From Tepidanaerobacteraceae bacterium (GTDB taxonomy: Bacteria; Bacillota; Thermosediminibacteria; Thermosediminibacterales; Tepidanaerobacteraceae), in contig JANLFP010000011.1 in the NCBI GenBank assembly GCA_024655905.1, positions 49,990-113,989 of the forward strand: 64,000 nucleotides of DNA, written 5' to 3'. Below are positions 36,852 through 45,949 of the stretch, one piece after another. The position numbers were made by a program, and so were the translations under genes. How positions within the stretch are numbered: the first letter of the stretch is position 1; every line of letters begins with the position of its first letter. Under the pieces are notes generated by a model. The model was not told where the DNA came from, made no database searches, and saw nothing but the letters and a program-made list of their open reading frames with translations.

Positions 36852-37880
36852 ATGAAAACGTATATTTTGGAGGAGCCGAAAAAAATTCTGGTTGAAGAAA
36901 AAGAAATACCGAAATTGAACGAAAATGAGGTTTTGATAAAAATAAGCCATGTGGGCATATGCGGTTCGGACATACACCTATATGATGGGACGTACAGCGG
37001 TCCATATAAATATCCGATTTTATTCGGGCACGAGTGGTCGGGCACTATATTTGGAGTCGGCAGCGCTGTAAAGGGATTAAAACCGGGAGATAGAGTGACC
37101 GGCGACTGTTCGAGGTACTGCGATAATTGTGATTATTGCAGGCAGGATAAAAATTTATGCAGACATATAGAAAAATACGGCATAACACTGGATGGTGCTT
37201 CCGCCGAATTCATTGTAAGAGATTCAAAATATATATATAAAGCTCCAGATGAACTTGATTTTGATTTGATATGTCTTTCGGAACCCATGGCGGTGGCTGC
37301 ACATTTGGTAAATAAGATTATGAGAGCTGATTTTGTGCCCGAGTCTTTTCTCATATTGGGCGGAGGTTCCATCGGAATTGCGGCACTGATGCTCTTAAAA
37401 AAGTTTTATCATTGTGAAAAAGTATATCTTTTTGATATTGATGAAAACAGGAGAACATTTGCTCAATCCGTAGGAGCTCAAATACCCGATGAGCATTTGA
37501 TGGAAGATAGCGAAATTGACTGGTCTAATTATACTTCGCTGTATCAAAACGCTCATTTTGATGCGGTGATAGAAACCACAGGCAATGAAAAGGCATTTCA
37601 AAGTGCATTGAGACTTGTAAAACCGCTGGGCATAGTAGGGTGCATCGGGATGATGCCCGAGGCGAGGATAATACAAAAACTTATAGTAATGAAAGCTTTA
37701 ACCATTCTGGGAAGTATCGGTGGAACCGGGGAATTTGAATTTATACTGGACTTTATGAAAGGGAACAAGGACTATGTAAGAAAGATGATAAGCCATATAT
37801 TGCCGTTTGAGAAGTATGATGAAGCTTTTAACATAAGCAAGAATATTTCAATGTCAAGAAAAGTAGAGTTGCGTTTTTAA
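36852..37880 (+). CDS. zinc-dependent dehydrogenase, sorbitol/L-idonate type (first of two)
   Basis: 342-residue MDR-family polyol dehydrogenase. Catalytic zinc site GICGSDIHLYDG and GHEWSGTI, structural zinc cluster (CDNCDYCRQDKNLC), and Rossmann GGGSIGIAALMLLKK. It oxidises a hydroxyl of a polyol or cyclitol with NAD(P)+. In this operon, which lacks iolG and iolM, it is a candidate for one of the two ring oxidations that must precede IolN2. TTTGGGGGTAATTT precedes the ATG. Confidence 0.83.
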   Translation: MKTYILEEPKKILVEEKEIPKLNENEVLIKISHVGICGSDIHLYDGTYSGPYKYPILFGHEWSGTIFGVGSAVKGLKPGDRVTGDCSRYCDNCDYCRQDKNLCRHIEKYGITLDGASAEFIVRDSKYIYKAPDELDFDLICLSEPMAVAAHLVNKIMRADFVPESFLILGGGSIGIAALMLLKKFYHCEKVYLFDIDENRRTFAQSVGAQIPDEHLMEDSEIDWSNYTSLYQNAHFDAVIETTGNEKAFQSALRLVKPLGIVGCIGMMPEARIIQKLIVMKALTILGSIGGTGEFEFILDFMKGNKDYVRKMISHILPFEKYDEAFNISKNISMSRKVELRF

Positions 37881-37930
37881 AGATGCCATTTAAAATAAAG
37901 TTTGTAAATTGAGGAAAGGGGGACCTCCCG

Positions 37931-38998
37931 ATGAGTATACCTGATCGGATGAAAGCAGCTGTTCTATTTGGTTCCAATGACTTGAGAGTAGTCCAAACAG
38001 TGGTGCCCAAACCCGAAAAAGAAGAAGTCCTGGTAAAAGTTAAAGCATGCGCGATTTGCGGAACAGACCCGGAGATTATTGAGCACGGATGGCCCAATTG
38101 CCCTCCTTTCGGAAGCTATATACCCGGCCATGAGTTTTCGGGAGAAGTAGTGGCATTGGGAGAAGGAGTTGACGAGTTTAATATAGGCGATAGAGTGGTA
38201 GCAGAACCTCATAAAGGGTGCGGCAGGTGCATCAATTGCATCAGGGGGTTATATACGACTTGCTTGAATTATGGGAATCTTGAGAAAGGGCACAGGCATT
38301 ACGGCTTTACGGTAAACGGAGGTTACGCCGAGTATGTAGCCATTCATATCAATTGTCTGCATAAATTGCCGGATAATGTAAGTTTTGAAGAAGGCACCAT
38401 CGTGACTGCCGCTGGGACAGCCCTTTATGGTATGGAAAGAATCGGTTGGGTACAACCGGGGGAGATTGTGGCCGTAATAGGGCCGGGTCCTATAGGCCTT
38501 ATGGCGGTCCAGCTTTCAAAAGTTTTTGGAGCAAGCAAAGTTATACTTATAGGCACGAGGAATTCCAGGTTAAGCGTAGGCCTGAAGATGGGAGCCGATG
38601 TGCTTATAAATATCAAAGAAGAAGATTTATATAAAAGAATAAACGAACTTACGAACGGGTACGGTGTAGACCTTGCGATTGAGGCTTCCGGTAGCACCGA
38701 CGGCCCCGAACAGGCGGTGAAAATAACCAGAAAAAGCGGTCGTATTTCATTTATTGGGATATACAAGAATATGGTTAAAATGGACCTGAACAGAGCTGTT
38801 CAGTATAATATTCAGATGGCGGGCGGCAAAGCCGAAGGTATGTGGTGCATCGAGAGGATACTGCCATTGCTGGCCCAGGGGAAAATTGATGTCAAGCCTC
38901 TTATAACCCATAAGTTCAGTCTTGATGACATTAATGAAGCAGTAAAAACATTCAAGGAAAGGATTGGGGGTGCTATAAAAGTAGTAGTGATTCCGTAA
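37931..38998 (+). CDS. zinc-dependent dehydrogenase, threonine/sorbitol type (second of two)
   Basis: 355-residue MDR-family dehydrogenase. Zinc ligands in CAICGTDPEIIEHG and GHEFSGEV, structural zinc cluster (CGRCINCIRGLYTTC), Rossmann VAVIGPGPIGLMAVQLSK, and IEASGSTDGPEQAVK. It is only distantly related to the previous gene. ATG 37931 is preceded by AAAGGGGG; an internal ATG at 37949 starts MKAAV and is an alternative. With the first dehydrogenase it may produce the diketone for IolN2. Confidence 0.83.
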   Translation: MSIPDRMKAAVLFGSNDLRVVQTVVPKPEKEEVLVKVKACAICGTDPEIIEHGWPNCPPFGSYIPGHEFSGEVVALGEGVDEFNIGDRVVAEPHKGCGRCINCIRGLYTTCLNYGNLEKGHRHYGFTVNGGYAEYVAIHINCLHKLPDNVSFEEGTIVTAAGTALYGMERIGWVQPGEIVAVIGPGPIGLMAVQLSKVFGASKVILIGTRNSRLSVGLKMGADVLINIKEEDLYKRINELTNGYGVDLAIEASGSTDGPEQAVKITRKSGRISFIGIYKNMVKMDLNRAVQYNIQMAGGKAEGMWCIERILPLLAQGKIDVKPLITHKFSLDDINEAVKTFKERIGGAIKVVVIP

Positions 38999-39147
38999 TT
39001 TGATTAATGCGACGGTTTTAGTTGTTAAAAAAACAGTATGTTCAAATAAATCCCCGGGGAAATAATATTTGAAAAATAGAGAGGGGTGATAATAATAAAA
39101 AAATTACAACGAAGAACTGTTAAAATCTTATTTTGGGAGGGTGTTTG

Positions 39148-40104
39148 ATGAAAAAAAATTATCTATTAGTTTCACTTTTGGTAATGAGTCTTCTTTTCTT
39201 TACAGGGTGTAGCTCTAAAAGCCAGCAGGCAAACGATGCATCTAAATCCGAGAAAAAGAAAGTGGTCATGATCTTAAAGAATCTGGTAAATCCCACCTGG
39301 CAGGCGGTAAAAAAAGGTGGGGAAGATGCCGCTGCCAAACTCGGTGTTGAATTAACCGTTCTGGCACCATTGAAGGCCGATAACAATGAAGAACAGATTC
39401 GCCAGGTCGAAGATTCGATAACAAAAAAGGTTGATGCCATAATTCTGGTGCCGGCAGATACCAAAGGCATAATTCCGGCTGTCGAAAAGGCCAACGCCGC
39501 AGGCATTCCGATAATAAATGTGAACACCAAAGTCGGCGGAGGCAAAACCGAGACCTTTGTAGCCGTGGAAAACTATGATGCCGCCAGTAAAGTTGCCGAA
39601 GCGCTGGCTAAAAAGATGGGTGAAAAAGGCAAGGTAATCATACTAGAGGGTAAAGCCGGCGCTCAAAGTGCCATTGATTTGAAAAACGGTGCCGTCGATA
39701 CATTTAAAAAATACCCGAATATTAATGTCGTAGCATCTCAGACCGCTAACTGGAACAGGGCAGAAGCGATGCAGGTTACACAGAACCTCTTGCAGGCCCA
39801 TCCTGATATAAATGCTATTTTCGCTTCAAATGACGAGATGGCCATGGGAGCGGTGGAAGCGGTCAATCAGGCCGGCCTTACCGGAAAGATCATGATTGCG
39901 GGTTTAGATGCCAATAAAGATGCAATTCAAGCTATTAAGGAAGGTAAAATGACTCTTACTTGCGACAAAAAGAGCTATGATCAAGGCTACCAGGGAGTAG
40001 AGGCGGCATTTAAAATTTTAAATAATGAGCCCGTTGACGAAAGAATAGTAGTAGAAACCACAATAGTGGATGAAAACAATGTGGATCAGTATTTACAACA
40101 ATAG
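39148..40104 (+). CDS. sugar ABC importer substrate-binding lipoprotein (third system)
   Basis: 318-residue binding lipoprotein: signal peptide with lipobox FFTGC (Cys about 21), Ser/Lys-rich linker, type I binding fold (VVMILKNLVNPTWQAVKKGGEDAA; IPIINVNTKVGGG; AGLDANKDAIQAIKEG). ATG 39148 follows GGGAGGGTG; the frame extends 15 bp further upstream. Binding partner of the ATPase and two permeases that follow. Ligand inferred to be a cyclitol or sugar used by the second operon. Confidence 0.92.
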   Translation: MKKNYLLVSLLVMSLLFFTGCSSKSQQANDASKSEKKKVVMILKNLVNPTWQAVKKGGEDAAAKLGVELTVLAPLKADNNEEQIRQVEDSITKKVDAIILVPADTKGIIPAVEKANAAGIPIINVNTKVGGGKTETFVAVENYDAASKVAEALAKKMGEKGKVIILEGKAGAQSAIDLKNGAVDTFKKYPNINVVASQTANWNRAEAMQVTQNLLQAHPDINAIFASNDEMAMGAVEAVNQAGLTGKIMIAGLDANKDAIQAIKEGKMTLTCDKKSYDQGYQGVEAAFKILNNEPVDERIVVETTIVDENNVDQYLQQ

Positions 40105-40111
40105 TTGTAAA

Positions 40112-40142
40112 GTGAGGTATTACACTCGGTGTAATACCTCAC
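40112..40142 (+). promoter_or_regulatory. strong intercistronic hairpin after third binding-protein gene
   Basis: GTGAGGTATTACAC (40112-40125) and GTGTAATACCTCAC (40129-40142) form a perfect 14-bp stem with a TCG loop and no T-run. It lies 8 bp after the binding-protein stop and 27 bp before the ATPase start, the same placement as the hairpin at 25342. A role in raising the binding-protein share of mRNA is likely. Confidence 0.75.
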
Positions 40143-40169
40143 CGACTCAAAACCTGGGGGGAATCAATA

Positions 40170-41690
40170 ATGAGTATTAAGAATGATATAATTTTGCGCC
40201 TTGAAAATATTACAAAAGAGTTTCCCGGAGTCCTGGCATTAGACAGAGTCAGTTTAGAAGTAAAACAGGGAGAAGTTCATGTTCTTTTGGGTGAAAATGG
40301 TGCCGGAAAATCAACATTAATGAAGATACTTTGCGGCGTCTACAAAAAAGATGGTGGGAAGATATTTATTGATAATAAAGAGGTCACCATCAATGGGGTC
40401 AAGGATGCGGAAAAACTGGGGATCGGAATCATACATCAAGAATTTAACCTTTTACCTTTTAGAGACATAGCGCAAAATATTTTCCTGGGAAAAGAACCAC
40501 GAAAGAATATAAAATTAGTGGATGTAATAGATAGAAGTGTCATGTACAAAAAATGTAGAGAGTTGCTTGATTCACTGGAAATAAATATAAACGAATACGC
40601 TTTAGTAAAAGATTTGGGTGTTGCGCAAAAACAGATGGTAGAAATAGCCAAAGCTCTTTCAAGCGAAGTAAAAATACTTATCATGGATGAACCCACTGCC
40701 ACCCTTACAAAAAATGAAATAGACAAACTTTTTAATATAATTAAGCAACTTAAGGCAAAAGGTGTAAGCATTATATATATTTCTCACAGGCTTGAAGAAA
40801 TCAAGATGATTGGCGACAGGGTCACCGTGCTGAGAGATGGTAAATACATTGGAACAGTTGAGGTGTGCGACACTTCTACTGATGAACTGGTAAAAATGAT
40901 GGTCGGAAGGAAGATAGAGAATCTCTACAACAGGACGTATAACAAGATAGGTAAGGAAGCGTTAAGGGTCGAAGGATTGACTCTAGATAAAAGAATTCGT
41001 GACGTGAGCTTTAAAATTCACGAAGGAGAAATAGTGGGATTTTACGGTCTAGTTGGTGCTGGAAGGACGGAGGTAGCCAAAACGGTTTTTGGCGAATACA
41101 AGCCGGATAAAGGGAGTATATTTGTTTTCGGCAGGAAATTGAGCAAATTAACTCCAACCGAAGCGGTGAAGAACAAAATAGGTTTGTTACCCGAAGATCG
41201 TAAAGAAGAAGGATTGACTATAAAAATGTCGGTGAAGCAAAACATCGTCCAGGCAAGTTTGAAAAAAGTATTCCCTTCCGGCATATTAAAAGAGGATTTG
41301 GAACTGGAGATTTCTAAAAAATATATTAAAGAATTAAACATAGCCACGCCGGATGCTCATAAAATCGTTAAAAATTTAAGTGGCGGTAATCAACAGAAAG
41401 TGGTACTGGCTAAATGGCTTTTAACGGAGTCTGATATTATTATTTTCGATGAACCGACTCGCGGTATAGACGTAGGGGCAAAAGCGGAAATCTATGAGAT
41501 AATGGATGAACTGGCTAAAAAAGGCCGGGCAATAATGATGATATCTTCGGACATTAAAGAAATAATGGGATTGACCGACAGAATATATGTAATGTATCAG
41601 GGAAAAATTATAGCCGAATTTGATCATCAAAATTATAATCAAGAGGAAATAATAAGCTTTGCCATAGGAAAGGGAGAAAAGCATGGTTAA
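40170..41690 (+). CDS. sugar ABC importer ATPase, RbsA/MglA type (third system)
   Basis: 506-residue tandem ATPase. First half GENGAGKST and LIMDEPTATL; second half [18 protein letters not shown] and [12 protein letters not shown], the normal RbsA asymmetry. CTGGGGGGAATC precedes the ATG. The stop overlaps the first permease gene (41683). Confidence 0.92.
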   Translation: MSIKNDIILRLENITKEFPGVLALDRVSLEVKQGEVHVLLGENGAGKSTLMKILCGVYKKDGGKIFIDNKEVTINGVKDAEKLGIGIIHQEFNLLPFRDIAQNIFLGKEPRKNIKLVDVIDRSVMYKKCRELLDSLEININEYALVKDLGVAQKQMVEIAKALSSEVKILIMDEPTATLTKNEIDKLFNIIKQLKAKGVSIIYISHRLEEIKMIGDRVTVLRDGKYIGTVEVCDTSTDELVKMMVGRKIENLYNRTYNKIGKEALRVEGLTLDKRIRDVSFKIHEGEIVGFYGLVGAGRTEVAKTVFGEYKPDKGSIFVFGRKLSKLTPTEAVKNKIGLLPEDRKEEGLTIKMSVKQNIVQASLKKVFPSGILKEDLELEISKKYIKELNIATPDAHKIVKNLSGGNQQKVVLAKWLLTESDIIIFDEPTRGIDVGAKAEIYEIMDELAKKGRAIMMISSDIKEIMGLTDRIYVMYQGKIIAEFDHQNYNQEEIISFAIGKGEKHG

Positions 41691-42648
41691 TCTAATAAAC
41701 TCAAAAAATAAATTCAAAAAAGTACCCGGCATATTGTTCGGCTTAATTGCTGTGGTCGTCATTTTTAGTGTAACGACACGATATTTTTTCACATTGAATA
41801 ATTTTATAAATATCTTAGAACAGGCCTCAATTTTAGTTATAGCCTCCTTTGCCATGACATTGACCATATTGCTCGGTAAAATCGACATGTCTATCGGTTC
41901 AATAATGTCTTTGACAGGAGTTGTAACGGGATTAATGATTCATAACGGAATGCCGGTATGGATTTCTGTTTTTCTAGGTGTGGTGGCCGGAGCTTTACTG
42001 GGAATGTTTAATGGCTATCTTATAAGTTACCAGGGATTTGACTTCTGGATAGTGACTTTTTCCAGTATGGGAATTATTCAGAGCCTGGCTCTGGTCATTA
42101 CCAATGGTGCTACAGTCCCCGGGTTTGGAAACGATTTTAGATTTTTGGGTGATGGTTCTTTGTTTGGTTTACCGGTAATTGTATTAATTGCATCTGGTAT
42201 TACTATTTTGCTTGTATTTTTGACACTGCGGACCACTTTCGGCAGTAATCTTTATTCTGTGGGAGGCAGCGAACAAATATCCAAATATGCCGGAATTAAT
42301 ACGGAAGCGATTGTTTTTAAGACTTACATTCTAAGTGGGATACTGGCCGGTATAGCCGGGATTGTACTGGCATCGAAAGTAAATTCGGCAAGCCCCATAG
42401 CCGGTTCCGGTTATGAATTTGATGCTATTGCCGCAACATTGATAGGAGGGACACCCTTTGAAGGTGGAAGGGGAGGAATTGTCGGCACTCTGATAGGAGC
42501 ATTAATAATAGCAATCTTAATGAACGGTTTGAATCTTTACGGTTTTACCCCTCCGATACAATTTACGTTAATAGGATTTATTATAGTTCTAATAATCATA
42601 ATCGATGTATTAAACGAAAAATATAAAGCAAAGAAATGGGGGAAATGA
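41683..42648 (+). CDS. sugar ABC importer permease, RbsC type (third system, first permease)
   Basis: 321-residue CUT2 permease: LGKIDMSIGSIMSLTGVV, VTFSSMGIIQSLALV, EFDAIAATLIGGTPFEGGRGG. Overlaps the ATPase gene by 8 bp and ends 1 bp before the second permease. With that paralogue it probably forms a heterodimeric channel, unlike the two other importers here, which have a single permease. Confidence 0.9.
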   Translation: MVNLINSKNKFKKVPGILFGLIAVVVIFSVTTRYFFTLNNFINILEQASILVIASFAMTLTILLGKIDMSIGSIMSLTGVVTGLMIHNGMPVWISVFLGVVAGALLGMFNGYLISYQGFDFWIVTFSSMGIIQSLALVITNGATVPGFGNDFRFLGDGSLFGLPVIVLIASGITILLVFLTLRTTFGSNLYSVGGSEQISKYAGINTEAIVFKTYILSGILAGIAGIVLASKVNSASPIAGSGYEFDAIAATLIGGTPFEGGRGGIVGTLIGALIIAILMNGLNLYGFTPPIQFTLIGFIIVLIIIIDVLNEKYKAKKWGK

Positions 42649-42649
42649 T

Positions 42650-43618
42650 ATGGCATCTAATAACATAAAATTACTAATAAAGTATGCACGATTTTTTATA
42701 CTAATATTATTATTTTCAGGTTTTTCTTTGTTGAGTCCCCATTTCCTTACATTTCCAAATCAGGTGAATATCTTAGCACAGGCAGCGTTGCTCAGCATGG
42801 TAAGCTATGGAATGACGTTAGCAATAGTTACAGGCGGAATAGATCTATCAATGGGATCAGTTCTTGCATTATCATCTTGCATAGCTGCAAGCTTTCTAAA
42901 GTCAGGAAATATTATAGACGGGATATTGATTGGTTTGATTATTGGTCTTTTATGCGGCAGTATTAACGGTCTTTCGATAACCAAAATAGGCCTGTCGCCA
43001 TTTATTGCCACATACGGCATGGATTGGGTCGCCAGAGGGCTCGCTTATGTATATATGGGCGGGACTCAAATCTATGGATTTTCGGCTGTTTTTAGATTTT
43101 TAGGAAGTGGTCAGTTCCTCGGTGTACCGGCTTTAATTTATGAAATGGCAATAATGACAATTGTACTGGTATTTATTACCTACAAAACTATTTATGGTAG
43201 AAACATTTATGCTACCGGTTCCAATAAAACAGCCACAAGGTTATCAGGAGTTAATACAGATAAGATAATAATATCGATTTATTCGATTAATGGATTGCTT
43301 TCAGCCATTGTGGGATTATTATATATATCAAGATTAAATGCGGCAGAAGCGGTTATAGGTACCGACTTCACATTAAATTCTATAGCCGCCACTCTCATCG
43401 GAGGAACTCCTTTTTCCGGTGGTGAGGGCGGCGTGGCTCAGACTTTTATCGGAGCTGTAATTATGACATTATTGACAAACGGCATGAATATTTTGGGAAT
43501 TTCTTCTTATTGGCAAAATGCTGTAGTCGGCTTTGTTATACTATTTTCATTATTTATAGAAAAGACTGGAAAAGTTTTTAATAGAAATAGATTAGAAATG
43601 GTTCCTAAAAGCAAATAA
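42650..43618 (+). CDS. sugar ABC importer permease, RbsC type (third system, second permease)
   Basis: 322-residue CUT2 permease: VTGGIDLSMGSVLALSSCI, ATYGMDWVARGLAYVYMGG, LNSIAATLIGGTPFSGGEGG. The start follows the first permease stop directly, with GGGGGAAATGAT as ribosome site inside the end of that gene. Last gene of the third importer. The 150 bp after it hold no further gene. Confidence 0.9.
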   Translation: MASNNIKLLIKYARFFILILLFSGFSLLSPHFLTFPNQVNILAQAALLSMVSYGMTLAIVTGGIDLSMGSVLALSSCIAASFLKSGNIIDGILIGLIIGLLCGSINGLSITKIGLSPFIATYGMDWVARGLAYVYMGGTQIYGFSAVFRFLGSGQFLGVPALIYEMAIMTIVLVFITYKTIYGRNIYATGSNKTATRLSGVNTDKIIISIYSINGLLSAIVGLLYISRLNAAEAVIGTDFTLNSIAATLIGGTPFSGGEGGVAQTFIGAVIMTLLTNGMNILGISSYWQNAVVGFVILFSLFIEKTGKVFNRNRLEMVPKSK

Positions 43619-43787
43619 GATTTTAAAATAATAAAAGCTAATGTCTTAAATAGGAACACAAATAATTGTATAGGCATGTTGTACGTAAATATGAAATTTG
43701 ATAGATTTGTAAAATAGTGATATATTTAAAACGAGTAATAAAAAATTTATTTACCCAACCCTTATTTATTAATAAACATAGACTATG

Positions 43788-43878
43788 TCCACTAGGGGAG
43801 CGGATAGCTGAGAAAGCAGGAAAACCCTGCTGACCCTTCAAACCTGATCTAGGTAATGCTAGCGCAGGGAAGTGGCTT
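43788..43878 (+). promoter_or_regulatory. TPP riboswitch (THI element)
   Basis: All conserved blocks are present in order: ACTAGGGGAGC (43791-43801), GCTGAGA (43807-43813), ACCCTTCAAACCTGATCTAG, then GGTAATGCTAGCGCAGGGAAGTGG. It binds thiamine pyrophosphate and is coupled to the terminator at 43886, shutting off the thiamine transporter downstream when TPP is plentiful. Confidence 0.96.
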
Positions 43879-43885
43879 GAGAACG

Positions 43886-43915
43886 AGCCGTAACTTTGCG
43901 TTGCGGCTTTTTTTT
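43886..43915 (+). terminator. riboswitch-controlled terminator of thiT
   Basis: AGCCGTAAC (43886-43894) pairs with GTTGCGGCT (43900-43908), nine pairs with one G-U, followed by eight T. It is the expression platform of the TPP riboswitch. Confidence 0.93.
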
Positions 43916-43968
43916 ATCGACTCTCCGGACATAGCCGACTGACTATGAATGGAGAGGAGGTGTTTAGA

Positions 43969-44631
43969 ATGGCCAATATTGCCGGCATATTTCACGACCT
44001 GGCCGAGCTTACCCCAGTCACCATTTCGCTGCTGGCAGCAATGGTGTTGACAGCAGTGCTCCTTATAATACTCGGCCCCAGGGCAAAATTCGATTCCCGG
44101 GCAATCGTTTATGGAGGATTATGTACCGCCATAGCCTTTGTGCTGTCTTATGTAAGGTTGTATCACTGGCCTCAGGGCGGGTCGATAACCCCTGCCAGCA
44201 TGCTGCCGATGTTTGTCTATGCAAACATATTCGGGCCCGCTGCCGGAATAATTGCAGGAGCGGTCTACGGTCTTCTGCAGTTGATACAGGACCCGTTTAT
44301 AGTCCACCCGGTCCAGGTGCTTTTGGATTATGTTATAGCCTTTGCCGCTCTGGGCCTTGCGGGTTTCTGCAGAAAGAATATAAGTGCAGGCGTATTGCTG
44401 GGAGGATTTGGCCGATTTTTCTCCAGCTTTCTTTCCGGCGTCATATTTTTTGCTTCCTATGCGCCGGAGAACATGAGCCCCGTGTTCTATTCGGTAGTGG
44501 TTAACGGTATGGTTATCGGGACCGATACCCTTATATGCTTTATTGTATCGCTCCTGCCGCAGGTCCGGACTTTGGTGGAAAGATTTAAAAAGAACGTTGC
44601 AACCCATACGGGTCAAGAGGTTTACAATTAA
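43969..44631 (+). CDS. thiT: thiamine transporter ThiT (ECF S component)
   Basis: 220-residue membrane substrate-binding component of an energy-coupling-factor importer for thiamine. Six hydrophobic segments; the family's conserved VRLYHWPQGGSITPASMLPMF with aromatic thiamine-binding residues, the GLLQLIQDPFIVHPVQVLLDY loop and FFSSFLSGVIFFASYAPENM are all present. Regulation by the TPP riboswitch upstream supports the call strongly. ATG 43969 is used because GGAGAGGAGGTG precedes it. The shared ECF ATPase module is encoded elsewhere. Confidence 0.96.
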   Translation: MANIAGIFHDLAELTPVTISLLAAMVLTAVLLIILGPRAKFDSRAIVYGGLCTAIAFVLSYVRLYHWPQGGSITPASMLPMFVYANIFGPAAGIIAGAVYGLLQLIQDPFIVHPVQVLLDYVIAFAALGLAGFCRKNISAGVLLGGFGRFFSSFLSGVIFFASYAPENMSPVFYSVVVNGMVIGTDTLICFIVSLLPQVRTLVERFKKNVATHTGQEVYN

Positions 44632-44720
44632 TTTGAAAAATGCTGCTCAAAACGATATAAAAGCTGGAAAATAAGAAGATAGGAGCTTAAAAGTTCAGGT
44701 ACAAAAATGCAAGAAATGCA

Positions 44721-44752
44721 AGAGAAGAGGTCTTAATGCCTCTTCTCTTTTT
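44721..44752 (+). terminator. terminator of thiT
   Basis: AGAGAAGAGG (44721-44730) and CCTCTTCTCT (44739-44748), a perfect 10-bp stem followed by TTTTT. Confidence 0.9.
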
Positions 44753-44903
44753 AATTGCACTGCGTGCCTTTAAAAGCCATATTTTGCCGTATTGCAAAAG
44801 ACCGGTGCCGGTAGCTTGACATTGATTTGTTGACCCATTGAGTAAAGTTCCGTTTTTATGGTAAATTATAGATATCGAACACCACAAAATGGGGGTCTTC
44901 AAA

Positions 44904-45500
44904 ATGTCCTTCAAAAAAATTCCACCGCTTATAGTTATTTTAACAGTTTTTTTTAGCTTTTCCATGGGTTTTCCCGGACAAGCGGCCACTCAGGAAGATA
45001 TTAAAATATACATAGGCGGCGAGGAAAAATTGTTTGATGTGCCGCCTCAAGTTTTCAACGGTTACACCTTTTTACCCATGCGCGGCATCTTTGAAAGCCT
45101 GGGTGCACAGGTTTTCTGGGATGGCGTCCAAAGACAGGTCACCGCCGTCCGCAAAGCTGTTAAAATATCGCTGAAGGTGGGCGAAACCTCTGCTGCTGTC
45201 AATGGCAAATCCGTTAGATTGGACAAAGCTCCTCTGGTCTATAAAGGTACCACCATGGTTCCGGTGAGATTTGTCAGCGAAGCCCTGGGGGAAACGGTGG
45301 AGTGGGACGAAAACACCCGCTCGGTGTACATCGGCGGCAGGCCCTACATATCATCCGAGACAAAGCAGGTTAAAGTGAATGGAAAAACCTATAGCCTCAA
45401 TATAGTAAGGGTAGATCTGAACAATAAGAAAATCGGCATGAAAATTGTACTGGCAAATGATGCCCTGGGCTTTAACCGGCTGCAGTCAAAATTCTTCTAA
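44904..45500 (+). pseudogene. copper amine oxidase N-terminal domain protein, 3' end replaced
   Basis: Secreted protein with a signal peptide (IPPLIVILTVFFSFSMGFPGQAAT) and a copper-amine-oxidase N-terminal-like domain (VFNGYTFLPMRGIFESLGAQVFWDG; TMVPVRFVSEALGETVEWDENTRSV), a cell-surface module common in Clostridia. It then enters what looks like the start of a phosphodiester glycosidase domain (LNIVRVDLNNKKIGMKIVLAND) but at 45471 the DNA switches to the 479-bp duplicated segment, so the last eight residues (NRLQSKFF) are foreign. The original gene was probably much longer. ATG 44904 has GGGGG upstream; ATG 44889 is an alternative. Confidence 0.75.
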
Positions 45501-45949
45501 CCTTATTTATAATAAAGAAAAAATTGATATGATAGATATCCAAGGAGTTAATGAATCAAACTCTGCAGTTGACTATCCATCAATTGAAGATTTACCCACA
45601 ATAAAAAGATATTAAGTTTGATAGATAATATTGAAGTTAGAAAATTATCACCAGATGAAGAAAACAATATTTTAGCTAACGGTAAAAAAATGCAACAAAA
45701 AGGCAATTATTTTATTTCACTTAATAATACAAAAGAAACCAGTCCTGCAAAATCTCTTTGCGGGCTTCTCATTTTAAAAGAAGGTAAATTAATTTTCCCG
45801 GATATAAAGACAATGACAGGCAAACAGAGAACCGTTTCATACATTCCGGTTGATGATGTTTCGGACATAGTCCAGGAGTTGTTAAAAATAATAGAAAATC
45901 GCTAAAATGAAAAGTTCAATATGGTTATATTAGTTATATTCAGGGCCTG
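45471..45949 (+). repeat. 479-bp duplicated segment, copy A
   Basis: Matches 48352-48830 with a constant offset of 2881 bases and only two differences that I could find (ATTG/ATAG near 45587 and TAAA/TAGA near 45886). Copy A is missing the lipoprotein start present beside copy B and is joined to the copper-amine-oxidase-domain gene, so A is the derived copy. Confidence 0.93.
45618..45905 (+). CDS. hypothetical 95-residue protein, copy A
   Basis: TTG-start frame identical but for one residue to the ORF at 48499. It reads IDNIEVRKLSPDEENNILAN, then AKSLCGLLILKEGKLIFPD and VDDVSDIVQELLKIIENR. No recognisable domain. It lacks a signal peptide and a clear ribosome site and looks like the second half of the lipoprotein gene of copy B, shifted in frame. 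It is probably a non-functional duplicate. Confidence 0.4.
   Translation: MIDNIEVRKLSPDEENNILANGKKMQQKGNYFISLNNTKETSPAKSLCGLLILKEGKLIFPDIKTMTGKQRTVSYIPVDDVSDIVQELLKIIENR

Noticed and set aside
39056..39065. TCCCCGGGGA palindrome upstream of the third binding-protein gene
   Set aside because: Short, GC-only and without a matching second copy; not enough for an operator call.
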